DNA of 64,000 nt from an uncultured Alistipes sp. Lineage in GTDB: Bacteria > Bacteroidota > Bacteroidia > Bacteroidales > Rikenellaceae. This document shows, in pieces, positions 1 to 7,790 of the stretch. The position numbers were made by a program, and so were the translations under genes. Each line of letters opens with the position of its first letter. Within the stretch, counting starts at the first letter, position 1. The stretch covers positions 1-64,000 of the forward strand of contig CALUMQ010000026.1 in the NCBI GenBank assembly GCA_944321765.1, given 5' to 3'. The notes below the pieces were generated by a model, which made no database searches, had not been told where the DNA came from, and saw nothing but the letters and a program-made list of their open reading frames with translations.

Positions 1-2
1 TG

Positions 3-464
3 GCGGCCGGAGCCTGGGGTCTGCACCGCTGGCTGGCCAAACGCGGCAAGGGATTCGGCGACCTCTTCAAGCCGGCACCGCCGCTGCCGCCGCACGTGGC
101 CGCCATCCAGGCGCTCGAAACGCTCCATAACCAGAAACTCTGGCAGAACAACCGTCACAAACAGTACTATTCGGGGCTGACCGACATCCTGCGCACCTAC
201 ATCGCCGGCCGCTGGGGAATCAGCGCCATGGAGATGACCTCCGACGAGATCATCGAGGCGATGCGCGGCCAGGAGCTTCCGGACAAGGCCCGCATGGACC
301 TCACATCGATCCTGCGCGACGGTGATCTGGTGAAGTTCGCCAAGGCGATGCCCGATGCCGAACAGAACGAGGCCGACTACCTGAAGGCCTACTACTTCGT
401 CGAGGAGACCAAGCTCGTCGAGGAGACCACGGCCCAGCCGGAAAATGATCCGTTGCAGAATTAA
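3..464 (+). CDS. C-terminal part of a DUF4381-like Bat-cluster membrane protein (5' truncated)
   Basis: The reading frame is open from the window edge to a TAA at 462-464, so the start lies upstream. The visible part begins at what looks like the end of a membrane segment (AAGAWGLHRWL), then a basic stretch, a Pro-rich turn (PLPPH) and a helical cytoplasmic domain with the pattern LWQNNRHKQYYSGLTDILRTY...EMTSDEI. That pattern matches my memory of the small membrane proteins found between the DUF58 and von Willebrand genes of Bacteroidota MoxR/Bat clusters. It lies 13 bp before a TPR gene and two VWA genes on the same strand, so co-transcription is likely. The family assignment is from memory. 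The exact role in the Bat complex is unknown. Confidence 0.7.
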   Translation, partial: AAGAWGLHRWLAKRGKGFGDLFKPAPPLPPHVAAIQALETLHNQKLWQNNRHKQYYSGLTDILRTYIAGRWGISAMEMTSDEIIEAMRGQELPDKARMDLTSILRDGDLVKFAKAMPDAEQNEADYLKAYYFVEETKLVEETTAQPENDPLQN

Positions 465-477
465 ATTGCGCGTGAAA

Positions 478-1281
478 ATGATGCACAAGTCACTTTATAT
501 TATGTTGGTGCTGCTTCTGGCGGCTGCCGGGGCCCAGGCCCAGCGGATGCCCGAACGCTCGCTCGTGCGCAAGGGTACGCGGCAGTACAACAAGGGAGAG
601 TACGAAACGGCGATCCAACGTTACGAAGAGGCACTGAAGGTCGCTCCCGGGCAGTTCGAGGCCACCTACGACCTCGGAAACGCCCTCTACAAGGCCGAAC
701 GTTTCGACCGCGCCGAGCAGACCATGCAGCAGGCCGCGGCAGATACGCTGCGTAACGATATGGAGCGCGCCGAGGCCTTCTACAACCTCGGGAACGCCCA
801 GTTCAAGCAGAAGAAATACAAGGAGGCGCTCGAAAGCTACAAACGGTCACTGCGTCTGAACCCCGCGGACATGGAGGCCAAGTACAACTACGCCTACACC
901 AAGCGGCTGCTGGACAAGGACCAGAACGGCGGAGGCGGCAACGACAACCAGCAGAACAAGGACCAGAACAAGGACCAGAACAACCAGAATCAGAATAACC
1001 AGAATAACCAGAATAACCAGAACAACCAGCAGAACCAGAACCAGGGCCAGAACGACCGGAACCGGCAGAACGATCCGAACCAGAACCAGAATCCGAACGG
1101 CGGTCAGGATCCCTCGAAACAGGAGCAGCAGCCGGGCGAGGGTCAGCCTACCCCCTCGGGCATCTCGCCCCAGGAGCAGGAGCAGATGCTCGACGCCATC
1201 CAGGCCCAGGAGGACAAGACGCAGGAGAAGCTCAAGGAGAAGAACAAGGGTGTGGTTCTGCGCGGAAAGAAAAACTGGTAA
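478..1281 (+). CDS. TPR protein of the Bat cluster (BatC-like), exported, N/Q-rich tail
   Basis: Predicted 267 aa. A hydrophobic signal segment (residues about 3-22, ending AGAQAQ) is followed by two or three tetratricopeptide repeats (about 30-145; for example FYNLGNAQFKQKKYKEALES). A low-complexity Asn/Gln/Asp tract (about 155-235) comes next, then a short basic end. BatC proteins of Bacteroidota show the same order of signal, TPR and Q/N tract. The start is one of two consecutive ATG codons (478 or 481); a TTG-type start further upstream would add a charged stretch before the signal. It sits 15 bp before the first VWA gene. In Bacteroides the TPR gene usually follows the VWA genes, so the order here differs. 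Confidence 0.8.
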   Translation: MMHKSLYIMLVLLLAAAGAQAQRMPERSLVRKGTRQYNKGEYETAIQRYEEALKVAPGQFEATYDLGNALYKAERFDRAEQTMQQAAADTLRNDMERAEAFYNLGNAQFKQKKYKEALESYKRSLRLNPADMEAKYNYAYTKRLLDKDQNGGGGNDNQQNKDQNKDQNNQNQNNQNNQNNQNNQQNQNQGQNDRNRQNDPNQNQNPNGGQDPSKQEQQPGEGQPTPSGISPQEQEQMLDAIQAQEDKTQEKLKEKNKGVVLRGKKNW

Positions 1282-1296
1282 AAACCTTTGCCGACT

Positions 1297-2283
1297 ATGC
1301 ATTTCGCATCTCCATACTACCTTTGGCTGCTTGTGCTGCTCGTGCCCGTCACGGCCTACTACGTGTGGCGGACGCTGCAGGGCGGCGCAGCCATCCAGAT
1401 CTCGACGATCCGCGGGCTGAAGGGCGCCCCGCACACCGTGCGCTACTACCTGCGGCACCTTCCCTTCGTGCTGCGCGCCGCGGCCTTCGCGCTGCTCGTC
1501 GTGGCGCTCGCCCGTCCGCAGGATGTCGAGCAGAACGTCTCGACCTCGACCGAAGGCATCGACATCGTCCTCTCGATCGACGTCTCGGGATCGATGCTCG
1601 CCCGGGACTTCAAGCCCGACCGCATCACGGCCGCCAAGGAGGTGGCCGGATCGTTCATCTCCGACCGCTACGGCGACCGCATCGGACTGGTGGCCTTCGC
1701 CGGCGAGGCCTTCACGCAGAGCCCGCTGACCACCGACCAGAGCACCCTGCAGACCCTGCTGGCGCGCATCCGCAGCGGACTGATCGAGGACGGCACGGCC
1801 ATCGGCAACGGACTGGCCACGGCCATCAACCGGCTCAGGGAGAGCGACGCGAAGTCGAAGGTCATCATCCTGCTGACCGACGGCGTGAACAACCGCGGCG
1901 AGATCACCCCGATGACCGCCGCCGAGATCGCCCGGGCGCAGGGCATCCGCGTCTACACGATCGGCGTGGGCACCGAGGGCATGGCCCCCTACCCGGCCAT
2001 CGACATGTTCGGCAACCTCACGTTCGTCAACCAGAAGGTCGAGATCGACGAAAAAACCCTCACGGCCATGGCCGAAATGACCGGCGGCAAGTACTTCCGC
2101 GCCACGGACAAGGCCAAGCTCCAGGCCATCTACGACGAGATCAACCAGCTCGAAAAGAGCAAGGTCGAGGTTACGGAGCACGTCTCCTACCGCGAACTCT
2201 TCGTCGTGTGGGTGCTGGCCGCCCTGGGGCTCCTGATGGTGGAGTTCCTGCTGTCGAATCTCGTTCTGAAACGTATCCCGTAA
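1297..2283 (+). CDS. batA: BatA-like von Willebrand factor A membrane protein
   Basis: Predicted 328 aa. Two N-terminal membrane segments (about 6-24 and 57-72) precede a periplasm-facing VWA domain (about 88-270) with an intact metal-ion-dependent adhesion site: DVSGSM at 95-100, with the later Thr and Asp of the motif also visible (LLTDGVNNRG). One C-terminal membrane helix (about 303-322) follows. This architecture is that of BatA, first linked to aerotolerance in Bacteroides fragilis and later treated as part of MoxR-associated envelope stress systems. The ATG at 1297 is preferred to a TTG at 1288 because it leads straight into the first helix. It is 12 bp from the next VWA gene. Confidence 0.88.
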   Translation: MHFASPYYLWLLVLLVPVTAYYVWRTLQGGAAIQISTIRGLKGAPHTVRYYLRHLPFVLRAAAFALLVVALARPQDVEQNVSTSTEGIDIVLSIDVSGSMLARDFKPDRITAAKEVAGSFISDRYGDRIGLVAFAGEAFTQSPLTTDQSTLQTLLARIRSGLIEDGTAIGNGLATAINRLRESDAKSKVIILLTDGVNNRGEITPMTAAEIARAQGIRVYTIGVGTEGMAPYPAIDMFGNLTFVNQKVEIDEKTLTAMAEMTGGKYFRATDKAKLQAIYDEINQLEKSKVEVTEHVSYRELFVVWVLAALGLLMVEFLLSNLVLKRIP

Positions 2284-2295
2284 AAGATTTCCGTC

Positions 2296-3321
2296 ATGTT
2301 CCGATTTGCCAATCCGCAATACCTGTGGTTTCTGCTGGCGCTGCCCGTGCTCCTCGTCCTCTTCGGACTCGCGGCCCGCAGCCGTCGCAAACGTCTCGCG
2401 CGCTTCGGCCATCCGGCGCTGCTCGAGGAGCTCATGCCCGAGGTCTCGACCGCACGCGTCGTCGTGAAGTTCATCCTCTTCAGCCTGGCGGTGGCGCTGC
2501 TCATCCTCGCCGCCGCACGCCCCCAGTTCGGGTCGAAGCTCCGCGAGGAGAAGGCCCAGGGCATCGAGATGATGCTCGTGGTCGACGTCTCGAACTCGAT
2601 GCTCGCCGAGGATTTCCAGCCCAACCGTCTCGAAAGGACCAAATACGCCATCGGCAAGCTCTTCGAGGGGTTGAAGCAGGACCGCGTGGGGCTGGTGGTC
2701 TTCGCCGGGGAGCCCAAGGTGCAGCTGCCCATCACGTCGGACTACCGCATGGCCCGGGCCTTTGCGCGGAAGATCGACCCCTCGCTGGTCGAGGTGCAGG
2801 GCACGGCCATCGGCAAGGCCCTGGAGCAGGCGCTGCTGGCCTTCTCGAGCGACACGGAGCAGAGCCACGGACGGGTCATCATCCTCATCACCGACGGTGA
2901 GAACCACGAGGACGACGCCATTGCGGTGGCGGAGCGCGCCGCCGAGATGGGCATCCGGATCTACACCATCGGCATCGGAACCCCCGAGGGAGCGCCGATC
3001 CAGATCGGCGGGGAGTTCATCAAGGACGAGAAGGGCGAGATGGTCGTCTCGAAACTCAACGAGGAGATGCTCTCGCGGATCGCCGAGATCACCGGAGGCG
3101 CCTACGTGCGCTCGACGACGCAGTCGATCGGTCTGGACGAGATCGTCAAGGAGATCAACGACATGGAGCAGACCGAGCTGTCGACCATCCGCTTCGAGGA
3201 GTTCAACGAGCAGTACCAGTATCTGCTCATCGCGGCGCTGGTGCTGCTGCTGGCCGAATTCCTCCTGCTCGACCGCCGCAACCCGCTGCTCCGTCACCTG
3301 AACATCTTCCGCGAAAAGTAA
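2296..3321 (+). CDS. batB: BatB-like von Willebrand factor A membrane protein
   Basis: Predicted 341 aa. It is built like the preceding gene: N-terminal helices at about 8-26 and 56-74, a VWA domain with the metal-site motif DVSNS at 97-101 and ITDGENHEDD further on, and a C-terminal helix (about 310-326, YLLIAALVLLLAEFLLL). The two VWA proteins probably form a pair that assembles with the TPR protein at the inner membrane (inference from the known Bat clusters). The gap to the following dehydrogenase gene is 33 bp, so transcription could continue into it. Confidence 0.88.
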   Translation: MFRFANPQYLWFLLALPVLLVLFGLAARSRRKRLARFGHPALLEELMPEVSTARVVVKFILFSLAVALLILAAARPQFGSKLREEKAQGIEMMLVVDVSNSMLAEDFQPNRLERTKYAIGKLFEGLKQDRVGLVVFAGEPKVQLPITSDYRMARAFARKIDPSLVEVQGTAIGKALEQALLAFSSDTEQSHGRVIILITDGENHEDDAIAVAERAAEMGIRIYTIGIGTPEGAPIQIGGEFIKDEKGEMVVSKLNEEMLSRIAEITGGAYVRSTTQSIGLDEIVKEINDMEQTELSTIRFEEFNEQYQYLLIAALVLLLAEFLLLDRRNPLLRHLNIFREK

Positions 3322-3354
3322 TCCCGGGGCCCACGAGCGTAAATCACGAAAACC

Positions 3355-4164
3355 ATGACCCGTATCAAGGATAAAAACGTATTGATCACCGGTGCCGGAT
3401 CGGGCATCGGCCGCATCATGGGACGCCTGGCTTTGGAGCGGGGCGCGCGCAAGGTCATCGTCTGGGACCTCAACGAGCGGAACATCGCCGCGACGCTGGA
3501 GGCCTACGCCGCACCGCAACGCACGGCCGCATACCGCGTCGACGTCTCCGACCCGCAGCAGCTCTCCGACACCTATGCCCGGAGCGTCGCCGAATGCGGC
3601 GAGATCGACATCCTCATCAACTGCGCCGGAATCGTCACCGGCAACAAGACCTTCGAGCAGCAGACATTCGGGGAGATCCGCCGCACGATGGATGTCAACG
3701 CCACGGCGCCGATGCTCCTCACGCGGCTGGCGCTGCCGGGAATGCTCGCCCGCAACGAAGGCCACGTCTGCAACATCGCCTCGGCCGCCGGAATGATCTC
3801 CAATCCGCGCATGTCGGTCTACGTCGCCAGCAAGTGGTCGGTCATCGGATGGTCCGACTCCCTGCGCATCGAGCTGCAGGAGGCCCGCAGCCGCGTGCGC
3901 GTCACCACCGTGGCGCCCTACTACATCGACACGGGGATGTTCCGCGGCGTGCAGTCGCCGCTGGTCCCGATCCTCGACCCCGAAAAGACGGCGCGCAGGA
4001 TCCTCCGCGCCATCGAACGCAACCGCAACTTCCGCGGCATCCCGTGGGGCTTCCACCTGATCCGTCTGGCACAGGGATTGCTTCCCACGTCGTGGTTCGA
4101 CCGCATCATCGGCCACTGGGCCGGCATCTACCACGCAATGGACCACTTCACCGGCCGCAACTGA
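3355..4164 (+). CDS. Short-chain dehydrogenase/reductase
   Basis: Predicted 269 aa, a classical SDR. It has the nucleotide-binding motif TGAGSGIG (12-19), the structural NCAG motif (89-92), a catalytic Ser (about 143), and the catalytic pair YVASK (Tyr156, Lys160). The Asp after the second strand (VWDLN) suggests NAD rather than NADP. The C-terminal part (FHLIRLAQGLLPTSWFDRIIG) is hydrophobic, as in SDRs that act on lipids or retinol-like substrates. The aldehyde dehydrogenase gene lies 55 bp downstream on the same strand. Together they could oxidise a long-chain alcohol through the aldehyde to the acid, but that pairing is inferred from position only. Confidence 0.9.
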   Translation: MTRIKDKNVLITGAGSGIGRIMGRLALERGARKVIVWDLNERNIAATLEAYAAPQRTAAYRVDVSDPQQLSDTYARSVAECGEIDILINCAGIVTGNKTFEQQTFGEIRRTMDVNATAPMLLTRLALPGMLARNEGHVCNIASAAGMISNPRMSVYVASKWSVIGWSDSLRIELQEARSRVRVTTVAPYYIDTGMFRGVQSPLVPILDPEKTARRILRAIERNRNFRGIPWGFHLIRLAQGLLPTSWFDRIIGHWAGIYHAMDHFTGRN

Positions 4165-4219
4165 CGCGCCGCAGACCGCAGACCATACATTCAGCACCCC
4201 ATTTATACCGCGCACCGCC

Positions 4220-5605
4220 ATGGCATCGATCGAAAACACCCCCTCAGCACGCATTGCGGCACTCGCCGCCGCGCAGAAATCCTATTTCCGCCAGGGAGCG
4301 ACGCTTCCCGAGGCATTCCGCCGCACGATGCTGCGCCGTCTGGACCAGGCCCTCGTGCAGTGGGAGCGGCGCCTCTGCGACGCCCTGTGGGAGGATCTGC
4401 ACAAGTCGCCCGAGGAGGCCATCCTCACCGAGCTGAGCATCGTGCGCAGCGAGGTGCGCAACCACCTGCGCCATCTGCGGAAGTGGATGCGCCCCGAGCG
4501 ACGGCCGACGCCCCTCAAGCTGTGGCCCTCGCGCAGCCGCATCCTCGCGGAGCCCCTCGGGCAGGCGCTCATCGTCGCTCCGTGGAACTACCCCGTGCAG
4601 CTGCTGCTCAACCCCCTGGTCGGGGCGATCTCGGCGGGATGCACCGCCGTGCTGAAGCCCTCGCCCTACACGCCGGCCGTCGCCCGGACGCTGGAGGCGA
4701 TGATCGGCGAGATCTTCGACCAGGAGTACGTCGCCGTCGTGCAGGGCAACCGCGAGGTGAACCGGCAGTTGTTCGACCTGCGCTGGGACGTGATCTTCTT
4801 CACCGGCAGCCCCGACCTCGGGCGCACGGTCATGGAGGCCGCCGCGCGGCACCTCACCCCCGTGGTGCTGGAGCTCGGAGGCAAGAGCCCCTGCATCGTC
4901 GACCGCGGCGCGGACCTCACGGTCGCCGCGCGCCGCATCGCCTGGGGCAAGACGCTCAACGCCGGACAGACGTGCATCGCTCCGGACTACCTGCTGCTCC
5001 ACCGCTCGCTGCGCGAGCCCTTCCGCGAGGCCTTTGCCCGGGCGCTGCGCGAGCTGCACGGCGCCGACGCCCGCCAAAGCCCCTTCTACGTGCGGATCGT
5101 CAACCAGAAGGCCTTCGAGCGCGTGGCGGGCTACCTCACCGAGGGGCGCATCACGGTCGGCGGACGCACCGACGCCGCGGAGCGCTACATCGAACCGACG
5201 CTGCTCGAAGAGGTCGATCCCTCGGCGGCGGTCCTGCGCGAGGAGATCTTCGGGCCGGTGCTTCCGGAGGTGCTCTTCGACGAGACCCGTGAGGCGATCG
5301 AGTTCGTCACGTCGCGCGAAAAGCCCCTGGCGCTCTACTACTTCGGACCCGAGGCCGCGGGCCGCGACGTGCTGCTGCACACCTCGTCGGGCGGGGCGTG
5401 TCTCAACGACACGATCATGCACATCGCCAACGAGGAGATACCCTTCGGCGGCGTGGGCAACTCGGGCATGGGGCGTTACCACGGCAGGGAGAGTTTCGAG
5501 GCCTTTTCGCACCGCCGGGCCGTGCTGTGCGCCCCGGCGCGTTTCGACCTTCCGTTCCGCTACCCGCCCTACAAGGGCTTCCGCTGGGTGAAGAAGATTT
5601 TGTAG
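4220..5605 (+). CDS. Aldehyde dehydrogenase, class 3 / fatty-aldehyde type
   Basis: Predicted 461 aa, the short length typical of class 3 ALDHs, without the N-terminal extension of class 1/2. Motifs in order: PWNYP (121-125), FTGS (194-197), general-base Glu218 in ELGGKSP, nucleophile Cys252 in GQTCIAPDY, and the late EEIFGP motif. NAD(P)-dependent oxidation of medium or long-chain aldehydes to acids is the family activity. It follows the SDR gene and is the last plus-strand gene before the RNase P RNA. A GC-rich hairpin lies 28 bp after the stop. Confidence 0.92.
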   Translation: MASIENTPSARIAALAAAQKSYFRQGATLPEAFRRTMLRRLDQALVQWERRLCDALWEDLHKSPEEAILTELSIVRSEVRNHLRHLRKWMRPERRPTPLKLWPSRSRILAEPLGQALIVAPWNYPVQLLLNPLVGAISAGCTAVLKPSPYTPAVARTLEAMIGEIFDQEYVAVVQGNREVNRQLFDLRWDVIFFTGSPDLGRTVMEAAARHLTPVVLELGGKSPCIVDRGADLTVAARRIAWGKTLNAGQTCIAPDYLLLHRSLREPFREAFARALRELHGADARQSPFYVRIVNQKAFERVAGYLTEGRITVGGRTDAAERYIEPTLLEEVDPSAAVLREEIFGPVLPEVLFDETREAIEFVTSREKPLALYYFGPEAAGRDVLLHTSSGGACLNDTIMHIANEEIPFGGVGNSGMGRYHGRESFEAFSHRRAVLCAPARFDLPFRYPPYKGFRWVKKIL

Positions 5606-5632
5606 CACACCCGCCCGGACCGCACCCGTCGC

Positions 5633-5657
5633 AAGCCCCCGCCGAGGCGGGGGTTTG
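5633..5657 (+). terminator. Hairpin after the aldehyde dehydrogenase gene
   Basis: A run of five C and GCC pairs with GGCGGGGG around a CGAG loop, followed by only three T. The stem is strong but the T tract is poor, so termination may be partial. Confidence 0.5.
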
Positions 5658-5765
5658 GGGGTGGGTCAGATCTGGAAACGCGGCTGCAGGCCGCGAATGC
5701 TCAACCGCCAGCCGCGCCGCCACGGAAAATATTCCCCCAACAATCCCGATCCCGCATTTTTTCCC

Positions 5766-5773
5766 TATCTTTG
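5766..5773 (+). promoter_or_regulatory. -7 box of the rnpB promoter
   Basis: TATCTTTG is a perfect match to the Bacteroidota -7 consensus TAnnTTTG. The first base of the P1 helix of RNase P RNA lies 5 nt downstream, which gives an internal ruler for start-site distance in this genome. Confidence 0.85.
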
Positions 5774-5777
5774 CAGC

Positions 5778-6192
5778 GCAGGCCCGCTCTGTCGCTGCCG
5801 GCCCCGGGCCGGGAGAGGAAAGTCCGGGCAACACAGAGCACCACGCAAGCTAATGACTTGATGGCCGTGAGGTCGTGGGAGCGTAACAGAAAACAACCGC
5901 CGGTAAAGGCGTCCGCGACGGGCCGTTCCGCCGTTTTTGCGGCAGGGACGCGCGCCGTCGGGAATTTCCGACCGGTAAGGGTGAAAAGGCGGGGTAAGAG
6001 CCCACCGCGGAGGCAGTGATGTCATCCGGCCGTACGTCCCGTGGGTTGCAAGACCGTGTATACCGGCAGTTAAGGGTTGCTCGCCCGATGCCGGGGGGTA
6101 GGTTGCTGGAGGCGGCAGGTGACTGCCGTCGTAGATAAATGACAGGGACCCGGGGTTCGCTCCGGGGACAGAACCCGGCTTACAGGGCCTGC
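5778..6192 (+). ncRNA. rnpB: RNase P RNA (M1 RNA, bacterial type A)
   Basis: This is the catalytic RNA that matures tRNA 5' ends. The conserved 5' core GAGGAAAGTCCGGGC starts near 5814 and the conserved 3' core ACAGAACCCGGCTTACAG lies near 6168-6185. The outermost helix P1 forms between 5778-5785 (GCAGGCCC) and 6185-6192 (GGGCCTGC), which sets both ends. The length of about 415 nt is slightly above the usual 350-400, with GC-rich variable helices in the middle. It has its own promoter box at 5766 and a strong terminator just after the 3' end. Confidence 0.97.
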
Positions 6193-6196
6193 ACGT

Positions 6197-6237
6197 AAAA
6201 AAGGGTCTCCTTCCGCAGCGGAAAGGAGGCCCTTTTC
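6197..6237 (+). terminator. Rho-independent terminator of rnpB
   Basis: A long hairpin pairs AAAAGGGTCTCCTTCCG with CGGAAAGGAGGCCCTTTT (one bulged A), running into TTTT. It starts 5 nt after the P1 helix. It is symmetric enough to act on minus-strand transcription as well. Confidence 0.85.
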
Positions 6238-6351
6238 GTATGTTCGTATTTTTCGCGTCGCATCCGGCTCCCGGCTCCCGGCTCCACGGATCGCAAACCG
6301 CGCAACGCGCCGGCCGCATTCCCCGCACCGCACCTCCAGCCGCCCCCGCCG

Positions 6352-7617
6352 CTACATCAGCCCCATGCGCCGGCGCGCGAAGGGGATGACCCATGCCGGC
6401 GACTGCTCCTTCGCAAGCAGCTCGCGCATGTAGTCCATGTAGGGTTCCGCGTGGCGGAAGTAGCGGTACAAGCCCGCGCAGAGGGTATTTTTGCGGCATC
6501 CATCGGCCCCGGTCTCGAAGCGGTGCTTCGGGCACTCGCCCCGGCAGGCGAAGTAATATTTGCAGCGCAGGCACTCGGCAGGCAGGGCGTTGCGTTTCGC
6601 CAGGCCGAAATCACGACGCTTCTTCGAGCGGTAGATCTCCGCCAGGGTCGTCTCGCGGATGTTGCCCAGCAGGTAGTCGGGATAGACGAAGTGGTCGCAC
6701 GAATAGACATCGCCGTTGTGCTCGACGACCAGGGCGTCGCCGCACGTCTCGCCCATGGCGCAGACCCCCGGCTGCACGCCGCACCACTGCGCCAGCGTGG
6801 CGTCGAAGAGCTGCACGAAGGTGCGCCCCACGTCGCTGACGACCCACTCGTCGAAGACGTCGCAGAGGAACCGCCCGTATCCGTCGGCCGTGACCGACCA
6901 CTCGGCCAGCCGCGCCCCCTCGTGTTCCGGGGCGACGATCAGCGGACGCGCCAGCCCCTCGCGGTCGACGACGTGCTCGACGGCCGGCAGAAACTGCATG
7001 TAGCGGCTGCGGACCGTGTCGCGGAAGAAGCGGTAGATCTCCGCCCCGCGCCCCTCCGAGAGGCGGTTCACGACGCTCAGCGTGTTGTACTCCACGCCCC
7101 GCGTGCGGAACATCTCCACCGTGCGCATGACCCGGCGGAAGGTCGGCTGCCCGCCCTTCGTGCGGCGGAAGGCGTCGTGGATATCCTCCGGGCCGTCGAG
7201 CGAAAGCCCCACCAGGAAGTTGTTCGCGGCAAAGAGGTCGCACCACGCCTCGTCGACCAGCGTGCCGTTTGTCTGCAGCGTGTTCTCGATGCGTTTGCCG
7301 TCGGCGTACTTCGCCTGAAGGGCCAGGGCCTTGCGGTAAAACTCGATACCCAGGAGCAGCGGCTCCCCGCCGTGCCAGCAGAAGGTCACCGTCGGAACGT
7401 CGTTCGCCTCGATGTACTGGCGGATGTAGCGTTCGAGCAGCTCGTCCGACATCACCGCCTCGCGCCCGCCGTACTGCACGGCCTTGTCGAGGTAGTAGCA
7501 GTAGTGGCAGTCGAGGTTGCAGCTCGACCCCGCGGGTTTGAGCATCGTCGAGAAGGCCACGGGACCCGTCTGCTTCTCGGCGTCGCGGAAGGTGAATATC
7601 TCTTTCGTCTTTGCCAT
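6352..7617 (-). CDS. Anaerobic sulfatase-maturating enzyme (radical SAM, SPASM domain)
   Basis: Predicted 421 aa. It converts an active-site Cys or Ser of sulfatases to formylglycine without oxygen. The radical-SAM cluster motif is CNLDCHYCYY near residue 35, and HGGEPLL follows as expected. The C-terminal SPASM region holds the Cys ligands of two auxiliary clusters (CGVQPGVC, YSCDHF, CLRCKYYFACRGECPKHRF). I chose the ATG at 7617 because the longer frame upstream is unlike the family and contains the promoter. No sulfatase gene is in this window, so the substrates must be elsewhere. A perfect -7 box lies at 7700-7707 on the same strand. Confidence 0.92.
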   Translation of the reverse strand: MAKTKEIFTFRDAEKQTGPVAFSTMLKPAGSSCNLDCHYCYYLDKAVQYGGREAVMSDELLERYIRQYIEANDVPTVTFCWHGGEPLLLGIEFYRKALALQAKYADGKRIENTLQTNGTLVDEAWCDLFAANNFLVGLSLDGPEDIHDAFRRTKGGQPTFRRVMRTVEMFRTRGVEYNTLSVVNRLSEGRGAEIYRFFRDTVRSRYMQFLPAVEHVVDREGLARPLIVAPEHEGARLAEWSVTADGYGRFLCDVFDEWVVSDVGRTFVQLFDATLAQWCGVQPGVCAMGETCGDALVVEHNGDVYSCDHFVYPDYLLGNIRETTLAEIYRSKKRRDFGLAKRNALPAECLRCKYYFACRGECPKHRFETGADGCRKNTLCAGLYRYFRHAEPYMDYMRELLAKEQSPAWVIPFARRRMGLM

Positions 7618-7699
7618 CGTCGTTGCGTTCAGCGGGCCGCCGCGCCGGAAAACCGGGAAAAAGGCCCCGAAAGGGCGCCGCTCCGGCGCGGTCGTGGAA

Positions 7700-7707
7700 C
7701 AAATATA
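7700..7707 (-). promoter_or_regulatory. -7 box for the sulfatase-maturase gene
   Basis: On the minus strand it reads TATATTTG, a perfect TAnnTTTG. It predicts a leader of about 78 nt. Confidence 0.65.
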
Positions 7708-7761
7708 GGAAAAATTATGCGCTTTCCGCACCGGAGGCTTCGCGCTTTGCCGGTTTTTTCG

Positions 7762-7769
7762 TACATTCG
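7762..7769 (+). promoter_or_regulatory. -7 box for the GH97 gene
   Basis: TACATTCG has one mismatch to TAnnTTTG and lies 21 nt before the ATG of the GH97 gene. It is divergent from the maturase promoter, about 55 bp apart. Confidence 0.5.
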
Positions 7770-7790
7770 TGCCAAACCAAAAACTGACCC

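Noticed and set aside
847..4254. 1135-codon antisense ORF across the Bat genes and the SDR
   Set aside because: It is the mirror of real plus-strand genes with high GC at third positions. Its translation is rich in Asp, Val, Arg and Gly with no domain, and it crosses several real gene boundaries.
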